Shown piece after piece: positions 1 through 8,525 of a stretch of DNA of 35,416 nt. Within the stretch, counting starts at the first letter, position 1. Each line of letters opens with the position of its first letter. The stretch comes from Chara braunii (taxonomy: Eukaryota > Streptophyta > Charophyceae > Charales > Characeae). The notes below the pieces were generated by a model that worked only from the letters and a program-made list of their open reading frames with translations, had not been told where the DNA came from and did no database searches. Made by a program: the position numbers and the translations under genes. The stretch covers positions 1,727,957 through 1,763,372 of the forward strand of contig BFEA01000193.1 of the NCBI GenBank assembly GCA_003427395.1. The letters run 5' to 3'.

Positions 1-594
1 AAAAAAAAAACAGATGAAATGAGGGTTTTTTTTTTTTTGGTTACACAGAGATCTTTGCAATAACCCATGCCGTATTTCTCGTGGAAAAACCTGAGGGCCA
101 ACTCGGCCGCCCTCAGGCCAGGCCGAAACAGGGGCAAAAGACCCCACACGAGGTTTTGGGGGGCGAGCTGCATGACTCAGGGCCTGGACATGCGGCAGTT
201 GACTTTGGTCAAATGTTGGGATCCCAACAGTCAAAAGTTCAAAGGTGCCTGGCCCAGGCCGCTGGTCAAGCATGCACACTTGTTTGTATGCAGGTACCCA
301 GACAGCATCAGGTCCAAGGGAGAAGTCTGCAACTGCATAATCTGGGCCCTCAGCTCAGTCAGCTGTGAGTCAATCTGGACGACTGTGGGAAAAGCACCCG
401 AGGCCGGACAGCCTCGACCAGTCAGCTGTGAGTCTTTCTATGCTGCTTTGACGCTTGCTCAACTTTGACTAGACGTTGGCTTCATGCTGGCGTGACGCTG
501 GCTATACGCTTGCACACAGGCGTTGTGAACGATTGCACTAGGTGGAGGCGGCATGCTGGCGCTTTTGCAGTATTGTGCCAGCCTTGCTGGGATT
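1..594. other. Non-coding stretch, no gene recognised
   Basis: The stretch opens with a poly(A) run and a poly(T) run. The overlapping open frames at 67-468 and 81-368 resemble no family I know and are not supported by promoter or splice signals. The one clear structure is a 16-bp direct repeat (cagtcagctgtgagtc) at about 356 and 419, 63 bp apart. Near 470-594 the phrases 'gctggcg' and 'gcatgctg' recur, which looks like the decayed edge of the minisatellite that follows. Confidence 0.5.
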
Positions 595-880
595 GCATGC
601 TGATAAGGTGCTATCTCTGGTCTACATTGCATGCTGATGTGGATCTACCTCTGGTCTACATTGCATGCTGATGTGGCGCTACCTCTGGTCTACTTGCATG
701 CCAATGTGGTGCTACCTCTGGTCTACTTTACATGCTGATGTGGCGCTACCTCTGGTCTACATTGCATGCTGATGTGGCGCTACCTCTGGTCAAGATTGCA
801 TGCTGATGTGGCGTTGCCTCTGGTTTACAGTGCATGTTCATGTGGCGCTGCCACTGGCCTTCATTGATGATGTGGCATAT
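595..880 (+). repeat. 34-bp minisatellite, about 8.5 units
   Basis: Units starting with or close to GCATGCTGATGTGGCGCTAC begin at 595, 629, 663, 696, 730, 764, 798 and 832, with a truncated ninth from about 864. The spacing is 34 bp, with a single 33-bp step. Unit bodies share 'ctctggtctac'. Identity falls towards both ends, and the central units are nearly identical, as expected of slippage or unequal exchange. A 34-bp period is not a multiple of three, so the array is not a protein repeat. Single decayed motifs (gctgacgtggcac, gctgatgtggcat) appear near 896 and 1148. Confidence 0.95.
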
Positions 881-1221
881 GCCACCTATCTCGACTGCTG
901 ACGTGGCACTGTCCACGTTGTCTACATGAGGTGACTAGTTGCGTGGACGAGGAAGATTGGGATCTGTGGATGGAGGTCGGGTACTCACCTGAGATTGACG
1001 TCGTCACCGGAATCTGCTATGTCTACGTGATTATGAGTTTGTGTCATGTGGCACTATTGTGTGTGAACGGGAATTTACTTGTTATCATTGTTGACGTGGA
1101 GAGGGAGGAAGCCCGGAGAAGAAGTGAGGTCTGAAGGGATTATTACTGCTGATGTGGCATACGCGCACTTACACCCGTGTTGGCTGAAGAGCTTACTGAT
1201 ACAGACTGGGAGGATCCAGCT

Positions 1222-1325
1222 GACTATCTCAGTTGGTTGGCATCAAGAGTGCCATAGGCGGGGATTGAAACCACAACCTCCTGAATGCCACTTGCGTGCC
1301 TAACCAACTGAGCTAGGCCGTTGGA
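1222..1325 (-). mobile_element. tRNA-like (SINE-type) foldback element
   Basis: On the minus strand, positions 1315-1304 read TAGCTCAGTTGG, a perfect RNA polymerase III A-box consensus. Positions 1272-1262 read GGTTTCAATCC, a close B-box. The T and anticodon arms do not pair well, so this is a pseudo-tRNA of the kind that heads a SINE, not a tRNA gene. A second A-box-like copy lies on the plus strand at about 1222-1241, so the ends (CTCAGTTGGTT-GGCA against its complement) form an inverted repeat and the segment can fold back on itself. No poly(A) tail or target-site duplication was identified. Confidence 0.6.
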
Positions 1326-1352
1326 CGGAGCCCAGATTCGTGGATCGCAAGT

Positions 1353-2045
1353 GTGTGTGTGGGGGGGGTGGGGGGGGGGAACCCTGAAAAACGAATAGAG
1401 AGGAAAAATGGCATTTCATGCTCTAAACTATTAGCAGTGTATCTACCTACGTTCTACCAGAAGATTCATGCTCATTTTGCACATTTGGTCAGAGTGGAGT
1501 CCACAACTCTCGTGGCAAAGGTGAGCACGTTTTTTTTTTGTTTTCTTTTCTTAGTAAGCCCTGCCAACGAGGCAAGGCAGTCCATTCTAGATTTTGTCAC
1601 TTGGTAACAAAAAGCAGAATTCTTCGATACTGTATTTCCGGGAAGATGTAGTACAAGAGAAAAAAAAAAAAAAAAACAGACCCGAATCGCCCGCCCAAAT
1701 CCATATGGCCCGCCCCCAGTTTTCAAAAAAAAAAAAACTATATCCCTCAAAAGGGAAACAAAGGACAGCGCCCTATACTAAGTTGCAACGACCTTGACGA
1801 GATAACCTGCCCTACGACCGGTCTTAGGGACGACTGCGATCGGACCCTATTTCTGTTGTCGGAGACCCCAAACGAAGCCGTCCTAGCGAAGCTGTACTGC
1901 ACGACCTTGCCGAAAATAGATAGAACATGAAACGACAAAAATGGAATCCACACAAGCGCAGCCTCCTGGCTGCGAGCTTTTTTTTTTTTTAAGTTTATGT
2001 ATTTAAAAGAAAAAGAAAAAACATAACAGCAAATAACAAAAGGAA
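1353..2045. other. Non-coding, homopolymer-rich, no gene recognised
   Basis: This stretch holds a (GT)n/G-tract at about 1350-1380 and several poly(A) or poly(T) runs (about 1528, 1660, 1725, 1978). Short open frames on both strands run through homopolymers and have no recognisable domain. I see no coding gene. Confidence 0.5.
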
Positions 2046-2047
2046 AA

Positions 2048-2116
2048 ACAGATGCACGCACACAGACACACGACACACAAACACACATAAACACACACAC
2101 ACAAGCCAACAATCAT

Positions 2117-2148
<32 letters not shown>

Positions 2149-2292
2149 GCCAACAATCATGCGCACACACACACACACAAATACACACATACACAAACAC
2201 AAACACACGCGCATACATACATATCCATGCACAGACACACTCTCATACGCAGGCACACACATACACACATACACACACACACAGCACACCTA
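2048..2292 (+). repeat. (CA)n compound microsatellite
   Basis: Interrupted (CA)n tract. The block 'agccaacaatcatgcgcacaca' occurs twice, starting near 2104 and 2149, so the array also contains a 45-bp duplication. Poly-Thr-His and Cys-Val open frames here are artefacts of the repeat. Confidence 0.95.
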
Positions 2293-2305
2293 CACATACA
2301 TAATT

Positions 2306-2334
2306 GGGGCCTTGGGGGTTGGGGGATGTGGGGG
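2306..2334 (+). promoter_or_regulatory. G-quadruplex motif
   Basis: Four runs of four or five G (2306-2309, 2314-2318, 2321-2325, 2330-2334) are separated by loops of 4, 2 and 4 bases, which satisfies the standard G4 consensus. It sits just downstream of the CA microsatellite. No gene is close enough to assign a role. Confidence 0.7.
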
Positions 2335-2411
2335 CGGATGGCTTACAGGGCTTCCGGGTAGGTTTGGGGACTGGTGTCGTGGGGTTGGTGAGTGGTGGGT
2401 GGCAGGCCGGC

Positions 2412-2491
2412 CGGTGTTGGTCTAATTCGGTGGTAAGAGATGCTTCAGGGGTTGGGGAAATTTTTTTTTTTGTAGTGTTTTTTTTTTTTTT
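2412..2491. repeat. Duplicated segment, left copy (assembly-related)
   Basis: The sequence from 'ggtgttggtctaattcgg' through the poly(T)-gtagtg-poly(T) tract is repeated almost identically right after the adapter at 2721-2800. A single N at 2492 ends this copy inside the poly(T) run. The two copies are best read as one genomic locus represented twice because a gap was filled with an untrimmed mate-pair read. Confidence 0.85.
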
Positions 2492-2683
2492 NGGTCAGCA
2501 CCTTTCAAGAGTCCTCACTCATCCCTCTAGGCAGTCTTTCTTAATCTCTCATCTTGTTGTTTATCTTTGGTGTTGTGACCCACGCCCACGTACAGTCTGA
2601 GATTGAGGCCTCGTGACAAAGAGCCACCTGAAGCCAGCAAGCTCTGAGCATGACCATCCGAGATACATGACACGGAAGTTAAC
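2492..2683 (-). pseudogene. 3' fragment of the 16.2-kb unknown gene family
   Basis: About 190 bp closely match 16133-16322. On the minus strand the frame from 2683 to the stop at 2561-2563 encodes the same C-terminal residues (motifs FRVMYLGWSC and TRPQSQTV) and ends at the same codon position (TAA here, TGA at 16199-16201). Several differences are synonymous, for example in the Tyr-Leu and Pro codons. The 5' part is missing because the match is cut by the adapter at 2684. Whether a whole gene exists at its true locus cannot be judged here. Function unknown. Confidence 0.7.
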
Positions 2684-2721
2684 CTGTCTCTTATACACAT
2701 CTAGATGTGTATAAGAGACAG
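2684..2721. other. Nextera mate-pair junction adapter (artefact)
   Basis: Positions 2684-2702 are the 19-bp Tn5 mosaic end CTGTCTCTTATACACATCT. Positions 2703-2721 are its exact reverse complement. This 38-bp back-to-back arrangement is the circularisation junction of Illumina Nextera mate-pair libraries and is not native DNA. The sequences on either side come from genomic points separated by the library insert, so adjacency across 2684-2721 is not biological. Confidence 0.98.
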
Positions 2722-3248
2722 GTGTTGGTCTAATTCGGTGGTAAGAGATGCTTCAGGGGTTGGGGAAATTTTTTTTTTTTTGTAGTGTTTTTTTTTTTTT
2801 TTTTTTTTGCCTAGAGCCATGTGTTCCGGACCCCGCACATCAATTTCGTTTTTCTGAAAAACGCGGGAGCGGCCCATTTCGCGTTTAACCGGAGTGCAAC
2901 AGGATTTTTTTTAATTCAACGGGATTCGACGTTAAAAAGACACACAGGTCTTGATGTCGCGGCGGCAGTCCGGCAGCACAACCTCACTAGAAAAGGTGCC
3001 GCTTGCTGGACCCTCTGGAACCTGACGTAGCCCACCGGCCGCGGCACCCATGCAGAGGTGGGGCAGTGAGCTCCCAGCCTCGGCTATGGCTGCTGCTTGT
3101 CTCTCCCCCAACTGCTCCCGCAGACCTCCAGCACCTCCACCAACAACACCTCCCCTCTATAGCAGCATGCAACCGCCAGCCAGCATTCATACAAGTGAAT
3201 GCCCCCGCAGCACAGCCACAGGCGTGAGGCTGTTGGGTGGAGTGCTGG

Positions 3249-3256
3249 CTTTTATA
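3249..3256 (-). promoter_or_regulatory. TATA box inside repeat copy A
   Basis: Minus strand TATAAAAG within GGCTATAAAAGCC, a strong plant-type TATA box conserved at the same place in copy B (11450-11457). Transcription would start near 3220 and run towards 2946. Downstream, both copies keep an open frame on the minus strand (motifs AEAGSSLPHL and LPDCR-DIKT) but without a shared ATG, so coding is uncertain. Confidence 0.55.
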
Positions 3257-4339
3257 GCCAGCCGGAAGCATGTGGGCAACTGCTTTGCCCACAGCCAGGC
3301 AAAATTTGTCGGTGCCCCTGGCCCTCGATCCATAAATCAACGGCCAGGAGCCCAGTGCCTTGGTTTTCCCCTAGGGGGACCAAGGTCATCAACCCCCAGG
3401 AGTACGTGGTCGTCTTCCCAGGCGAGGTGCTCCTGGAAATGGTTGAACTCAATCATTTTACTGCTGCCTGCTCAAAAGGAACAGGCGCAGTCCCATCAGC
3501 CCCTAGAAACTTCAGGGGCTGCACCTGTTCCACGGCCACGGCCATATACGTGGCCGTTACTTTTTTTTGCCTTTTTTTTTTTTTTTAACCCTTTGGCTCG
3601 TTCGTTTTTCCCTATGCAGGGTGGCAGCCCGTTACTCAAAATTTACGGGCGCCCCTCAGCCATTTCAGTGAGTCGAACCAGAGTCAAGCTCAACGGGGCT
3701 TCTTTCCCCTGCCCACAACACGCCTGTACCCGGACGCCCAATGCGCCAGGTTCGGGCTCGCTATGAATCTGCTGCTCGTTTTCTCTCTCACTCTCTCTAT
3801 CTCTCTCTCTCTGTGTGCACTTTGACAGTCATGACCGTTGCCGGCTGTCAGGGACTGTCGTGAATGCACAAGGAGAGAGACGACTAAGGATCTGAACAGC
3901 GCCACAAAAAAAAATCGTTTGACCACCAGAAAATGACTCACTTGCCCCTCGCAAACTAGAAGTCACCCAGTCTCGGAACATAGCCGCCTTATACGACCGA
4001 CTTATTCGATTTTGCCCACCCAGTGGATGGGCTGTTGAGGCTCAGCCTCCTGATGAATCGGCGGAAGTGTGACGAAACATTCTGGCACAGTCATGCTTTT
4101 TTTTTTTTTTCCCTTACTGAGACCCGTCATCCGAATCTAAAAGAATCAAAATTTAAAACGAAAAAAAAAAATTCTAATGAAAATTTAGGCTACCAAAGAG
4201 GCTCGGGGTCACTTGTCGGGCAGGGCCAAAAAACATAAAAATAAATAAAAATAATAAATATATTTTCTAGGCTACCAGAGTGACCTGGGTTCACTTGCCC
4301 GGCCGGGCCAAAAAGAAATAAAAAATAAAAAAATAAAAA

Positions 4340-4690
4340 TTATTATTTATTTAATTTTTTATTTTAAATTTGGTAAAGAATTTCGATGTGACCCTGAGGC
4401 AAAAGTTGTTCAGTTTATTTTTCTGCATAACATAGTTTTTTTTAGGATTTTTTGGATTTTGTATTTTTTTATTTTTTTTGGCTGGGACCTTCCCTAGTCC
4501 TCGCACGGCCGGGCCGCCCGGGAAAATAGGGTGACCCGGGCGGCCCAACTGATAGCCTAGTATATTTTTTAATTTTATTTTTTATTCTAAATGTGGTGAA
4601 GAATTTCGATGCGACCCTGAGGCAAAAGTTGTTCAGTTTATTTTTCAGCATAGCATAGTTTTGTTCGGATTTTTTAGCCTTTAGAAACAA
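4340..4690. repeat. 222-bp tandem duplication specific to copy A
   Basis: The block 'gaatttcgatg(t/c)gaccctgag' through 'gttcagtttatttttc' occurs at about 4379 and 4601. Between the two lies a GC-rich perfect hairpin with 12-bp arms (GGGCCGCCCGGG at about 4508, CCCGGGCGGCCC at about 4533). A related palindrome, GCCCGGCCGGGC, lies near 4296. Copy B lacks all of this, so it arose after the copies separated or was lost from B. Confidence 0.85.
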
Positions 4691-4947
4691 TTGCCCATTT
4701 CACAGTGTTGTCCAAGACACTGGGGTTAAAACGCCCTAGTCACTTCCAATTGCGCCAAGTGGCGCTCCACGTTCCCGTTGGTCTTAGCCAACGGTCACTT
4801 CTCAATACACCATTTCTTAATTATGTGTGTCATCCTTGCGCAGGCCATGTCTGATCCGCACAGCTGTTCTCAGTTGTGCGATCTCGCAGATCACGCAGCC
4901 AAAAACGGCCGCGTCGGACGACTTTCTCCCACGACAGCTCCTAAAAG

Positions 4948-5030
4948 GAGCTAGCCCAGTGGGGCGCGTGCGGTTCGATCCCGGTATCTGTCGGGTGAGA
5001 GTAAAATGGTGTAACCTACCGGGCTAGCTC
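4948..5030. repeat. 83-bp module with palindromic ends and a B-box (copy A)
   Basis: Ends are perfect 10-bp inverted repeats (GAGCTAGCCC at 4948-4957, GGGCTAGCTC at 5021-5030). The interior has a pol III B-box match, GGTTCGATCCC, on the plus strand. On the minus strand the module has an A-box-like TAGCCCGGTAGG and a CTCTCACCCG string like a tRNA-Glu anticodon arm. It recurs at 13010-13091 and 30271-30355. It is followed at once by a 21-nt hairpin (5026-5046; arms AGCTCTTCT and AGAAGAGCT). Confidence 0.7.
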
Positions 5031-5496
5031 TTCTATAAGAAGAGCTTGACCCTCACGTTTTTGTCTGCCTGTGGCCTTGCAGGCCCTACCTGCTTATTTT
5101 TCAACCCCTTCCCCGTGGATGGTTGTCCATCCACGGCTTGAAGGTCACCCAACAAGTAGGCCTCGACATCGACCTGTCGCCACCCTTTTCCGTGGCCGAC
5201 TATCTATCGATAGCCTGAGCGACCACCCATATTCGGCACGACCCTCCGTTTAGCCTACTTAGGCTCTGGATCGCGCAACTGCTATTTTTATAGGATAGGT
5301 CTGGCTCTAATATTTCCATGTCTGCGTGTCTCTGCGGCTTAGACAAAAACTATCTTCTACCGCCATTACTCTCGGACACCGCAGTTTTCTCGGTCATAGG
5401 TCAGGTCTGAATAAACTTTTGGCAAACGTCAATCCTATCGAGTCCTTCAATTCAATGAAAAGGTCAGACAGCGTCTGACGTTAAAAAAATCCCCGA

Positions 5497-5520
5497 CAAA
5501 TACCCTTGTAAGGGTATTTG
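5497..5520. repeat. Terminal hairpin of repeat copy A
   Basis: CAAATACCCTT, a 2-nt loop, then AAGGGTATTTG: an 11-bp perfect palindrome placed at the boundary of homology between copies A and B. The same hairpin closes copy B at 13675-13698 with one base changed next to the loop. Its boundary position suggests it is a structural end of the element. Confidence 0.8.
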
Positions 5521-5528
5521 CCCGGACA

Positions 5529-6069
5529 GCATTCTCAGACCCCATTGAACGACGTCCCCTTCGTTCACCATCAAAACAAAAACTCTCATAAAATGTCTCT
5601 ATGAGACAAAAAATTACAATACTCGACAGCTTAAACATTCGTCCGGAATCAAACCGGAGTTTTCCATCAACGAAATAAAATTCATTCACATCACTATACC
5701 ATCAGAACTTAGACCGAGGTCTAGCCCCTAGAAGCCTTCAACTTAAGGGAACTTTTTCAGAATGATCCCAGCATCATCCCATTGGCGGTCACTCAAAAAT
5801 TTTTGTCCCTCTGAATGGTACCGAAAGTCCGAGTAGATCCAACGAAATCCATTCAGTCGATACATGCGTTGCCCTTGAGTAGAATTCAAGTGAGTCGGGA
5901 ATAACCCATGACAGGTCTTCTAAACGTATCAAGTTTTTGGAGTTAAACCATTCAGAGAGAAATCATTCTTTCAAAAATCATTATTCATGTCTTGCCATAT
6001 ACCCACGATATTGACTCGCAGTTACTCTCAGTGTCACCTCAAGCAGCATTTTCCTCTAAAAGATCTGAC
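5529..6069. other. AT-rich spacer between repeat A and tandem array
   Basis: No open frame with recognisable homology. A minus-strand frame at 5447-5689 overlaps the repeat end and has no known domain. If the LTR element to the right were complete, its 3' LTR should lie here, but no match to the LTR at 8526 is visible, so the element is truncated at this side. Confidence 0.5.
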
Positions 6070-7090
6070 AAATTTCATACATTCAGACTTAAGCCGATAA
6101 ATGAAAATAGGTCATATCTAAATATCGTACATTTGGTTAGCTTAGGGAAGGGGAATCCAATATGAGAATTATACATTCAGTCGAAACTAAGAAATAAATA
6201 TTCAAATTGAATTTCATACATCTAAGCATAGTCGGGAAATGAAGGGTTGTATAACGTACATCTGACTTTAGCTGGGAAATAAAAAGCCCCCCTTAAATCC
6301 ATACATCCATTACAAACTGGGCAATAGATACATAGGTCGGACACTATACATCCAATTCAAGTCAGGGAATGGACAACCCAAGTGTGCACCATACATCCGG
6401 CTCGACACATTCATGCATCCAGAGAAGCTGGGAAATAGATACGTAGGCCCCTCCATACATTCAACTCAAGCCAGGGAATAGACAACTCGAGCATACACCA
6501 TATATTCGACCTTTGTTGAGAAATGTGAGTTTAACCTGAAATTTATACATCCAGTTGCAAATAAATATATAGGCTTCACCATACATTCAACTTTAGTAAG
6601 GGAAAGACTGCACACTTTTGCATCATACATTTAATCATGACTGAGAAATAAACATTTGTCTGTTACATTTGTCTGTTATACATTCAGTCAATGTTTGGGA
6701 AATGACAACTCGAAAAGAGAAGATGCTGCCAAAGATAATACCAAATTCACCACAATTTACTAAAATAAAAAACTCGAGCATACACCATACATTCGGCATT
6801 TGTTGAGAAATGTGAGTTTAACCTGAAATCCATACATGCAGATAAACTAGCAAATAAATATATAGGCCCCACCATACATTCAACTCCAGTCAGGGAATGG
6901 AAAACTCAAGTGTATCATACATCCAGGCTTACCAAGGAAATGACTGCACACTTTTGCATCATACATTTAATCATGACTGAGAAATAAGCATCTATCTGTT
7001 ATACATTCAGTCAATGTTTGTGGAATGAGAACTCGAAAAGAGAAGATGTTGTCAAAGATAACACCAAATTCACCATAATTTACTAAAATC
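6070..7090. repeat. Degenerate 'CATACATTCAGTC' array with higher-order structure
   Basis: About twenty units of the pattern (A/T)CATACAT-YCA-n(8-12)-GGAAAT recur at roughly 35-60 bp spacing. A higher-order unit of about 295 bp is also present: 6484-6775 ('aactcgagcatacaccata' to 'cacaatttactaaaat') is repeated at 6776-7088 with much higher identity than neighbouring short units. The array lies directly 3' of the minus-strand gag pseudogene, in the place where pol would be in an autonomous LTR element. Confidence 0.85.
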
Positions 7091-7156
7091 AAATATTGAA
7101 TACTCTTTACTTTCAACAACCCAATTACTTATTTATAAACCTGTCAAAATAACCTC

Positions 7157-8179
7157 TCATTGCTTCTCGCTTGAATGAGTCTTGCTAATTATATTATTCA
7201 CATCATTGCTCTGCTGAGACGGACAGTAACATGGGGTGTGTCCTATCAAACTACAAGAGTAACACCTCACGTTTTTTCATCAATTCTCTGCTCGTCGAGA
7301 GCGACAATGATCAGAATTCTTCTTGGCCGTATACTGAATGTTAGCGACTTTCGATACATTCCGAGGCTTAGGTTGAAGCTCGTCTTATTTATGCTTAACA
7401 TTTCTGACCGAAAAACTTATTGTACCCTTTTTCCTCTTATCATTACATTCCTTCGACAACCCGATAACGGTTGTCATCTCATAATTTTTTTCTCTCACAA
7501 CTTTCAAAGACTCTTTCACCTCAGAAAGTTCTTTTAAAACACAATCATCACGTTGGTCTGCATTGTTATTAGAGACTACCTGCTGCCGCATATTCTTAAG
7601 GTCAAGATAAAGAACCTGATCAAAACCATCATTCAAGATATTCTCACAAATTTTGTGTCAAACAAAAGTTGGCCTGACACCTTTCAATAGAATCCATGTT
7701 TCTACCTCAGAAAAGTTCGGGAGGAACACCCTACTCTTATCAATTTCTGAGAGGTCCGGAACAAGACGGGCTACCTGCTCAAACACAGAAAGGAACTTCC
7801 CGAACGTAGGATATTTGTCACGACAAACATTCCGGAGGTCATCACGAGTCAGAGTTTCGTTCCCAAGTTGGAACATGTCGAACATTATTTGATCAAAAAC
7901 ATTTCAACTTTTGGCTTCTGAAACTAACCTTGCTACCTCACGACGAACGTCTTTGTGTACCCATGACACCACTCTTTTCAGCATCGTCTGCTCATCCCAC
8001 TCATGAGCAGCGGCCAATTGCTCAAACGCTGAAATAAATTTCACAACATTGTCTTTATTAAAAATCGGGACATCGATCTTTGGAGCAGTTGCAACCCGTT
8101 CGATCTTCTCTCCGAGTGTTTCAATCAACTTCTCCATTTTGTCACAAGGACCGTCATTGAACCTACTACCTTTTGTCAT
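7157..8179 (-). pseudogene. LTR retrotransposon gag, CCHC zinc-knuckle type, decayed
   Basis: One reading frame runs from ATG 8179 to TGA 7157-7159 (340 codons). It is broken only by in-frame stops: TGA 7904-7906, TGA 7658-7660, TAA 7385-7387 and a TGA-TGA pair at 7277-7282. There is no frameshift. The N-terminal part (about residues 30-100) has the charged, helical character of retrotransposon gag/capsid (motif F-SAFEQLAAAHEW). At 7264-7223 the frame encodes a perfect C-X2-C-X4-H-X4-C nucleocapsid zinc knuckle. A tRNA-Asp PBS and LTR precede it at the expected side. No protease, RT, RNase H or integrase follows: downstream is a tandem array, so the element looks gag-only and non-autonomous. 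All stops could have arisen by C-to-T change. Confidence 0.8.
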
Positions 8180-8510
8180 CTCGCTGCGAGAAGATTAACC
8201 TGCAAGTGATACGGCATAAAAGTAAGAAGCCGAAATGACTAGTAAGGTTCATCACTTGTTAGCATATAAATAATATCGGACTTTCCTCATATCCCGTCGA
8301 GGCAAGCGGAAGATGATTACTTCATACCTTGTTCTGTAAGGAAGTAGCATTAATACAAGAAGATGAATTTGATTATCTTTTAAAAGTAGGTTTGATAACG
8401 GTGCGTCATCCCGCCTATTTTGAAAAGATACTAGTTTGAAATCAAAAATAATTTAGTAAAATACTCGAGTGTCGTTCCGCTAGGGACAACGGTAGTTCGC
8501 CGTTGTCCCG
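8180..8510 (-). other. Untranslated leader between PBS and gag
   Basis: About 330 bp between the primer-binding site and the gag ATG, the usual place for the retroelement leader and packaging signal. A direct-repeat-like palindrome around the PBS (gacaacggtagttcgccgttgtc, 8485-8507) can fold into a hairpin next to it. No ORF is supported. Confidence 0.5.
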
Positions 8511-8523
8511 GGCAACGGCGCCA
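8511..8523 (-). promoter_or_regulatory. Primer-binding site, tRNA-Asp
   Basis: The minus strand reads TGGCGCCGTTGCC, complementary to the 3' end (including CCA) of plant tRNA-Asp, a primer used by many plant Ty3/gypsy elements. It starts two bases after the LTR end (...CTCGACA-GG-TGGCGCC). The match covers the 13 bases next to the CCA end. The next base differs from the plant tRNA, and a short C-rich match follows. This fixes both the orientation of the element (minus) and the inner LTR boundary. Confidence 0.85.
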
Positions 8524-8525
8524 CC

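Larger units (their letters stand above)
2946..5528 (-). mobile_element. 2.6-kb dispersed repeat, copy A
   Basis: Matches copy B (11147-13707) colinearly over its whole length, starting at 'aggtcttgatgtcg' and ending just after a perfect hairpin at 5497-5520 (CAAATACCCTT-gt-AAGGGTATTTG). Landmarks in both copies are a minus-strand TATA box, a CT microsatellite (3776-3815 here), poly(T) tracts, an 83-bp module with palindromic ends (4948-5030) and a hairpin (5026-5046). Copy A alone carries a 222-bp tandem duplication at about 4340-4690. I assign minus-strand sense from the TATA box only. No transposase, reverse transcriptase or intact long ORF was found, so it is either non-autonomous or part of a larger element. 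The open frames at 3050-3766 occur in both copies but with no recognisable domain. Confidence 0.85.

Noticed and set aside
1240-1325. Functional tRNA gene
   Set aside because: A and B boxes are present but acceptor, anticodon and T stems do not pair properly. The same applies to 14463-14525, 14643-14708 and 12808-12867.
2003-2303. Cys/Val-rich and Thr/His-rich ORFs
   Set aside because: Translations of a CA microsatellite.
2684-2721. A natural Tn5/IS50-type insertion
   Set aside because: The two mosaic ends are directly back to back with no transposon between them, the exact structure of a library adapter.
3050-3766. 238-aa ORF (and its partner at 11287-11826) as a gene
   Set aside because: It runs through a (CT)n/poly(T) part, is Pro/Ser-rich, differs in length between copies and has no domain. 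The opposite strand and other frames are equally open.
6070-7090. CRISPR array
   Set aside because: Repeats are degenerate, spacers are themselves repetitive, and the context is eukaryotic.
7157-8179. TGA read as a sense codon (alternative genetic code or programmed readthrough)
   Set aside because: A TAA stop is also present, and the transporter and other frames use normal stops. A decayed retroelement explains it more simply.
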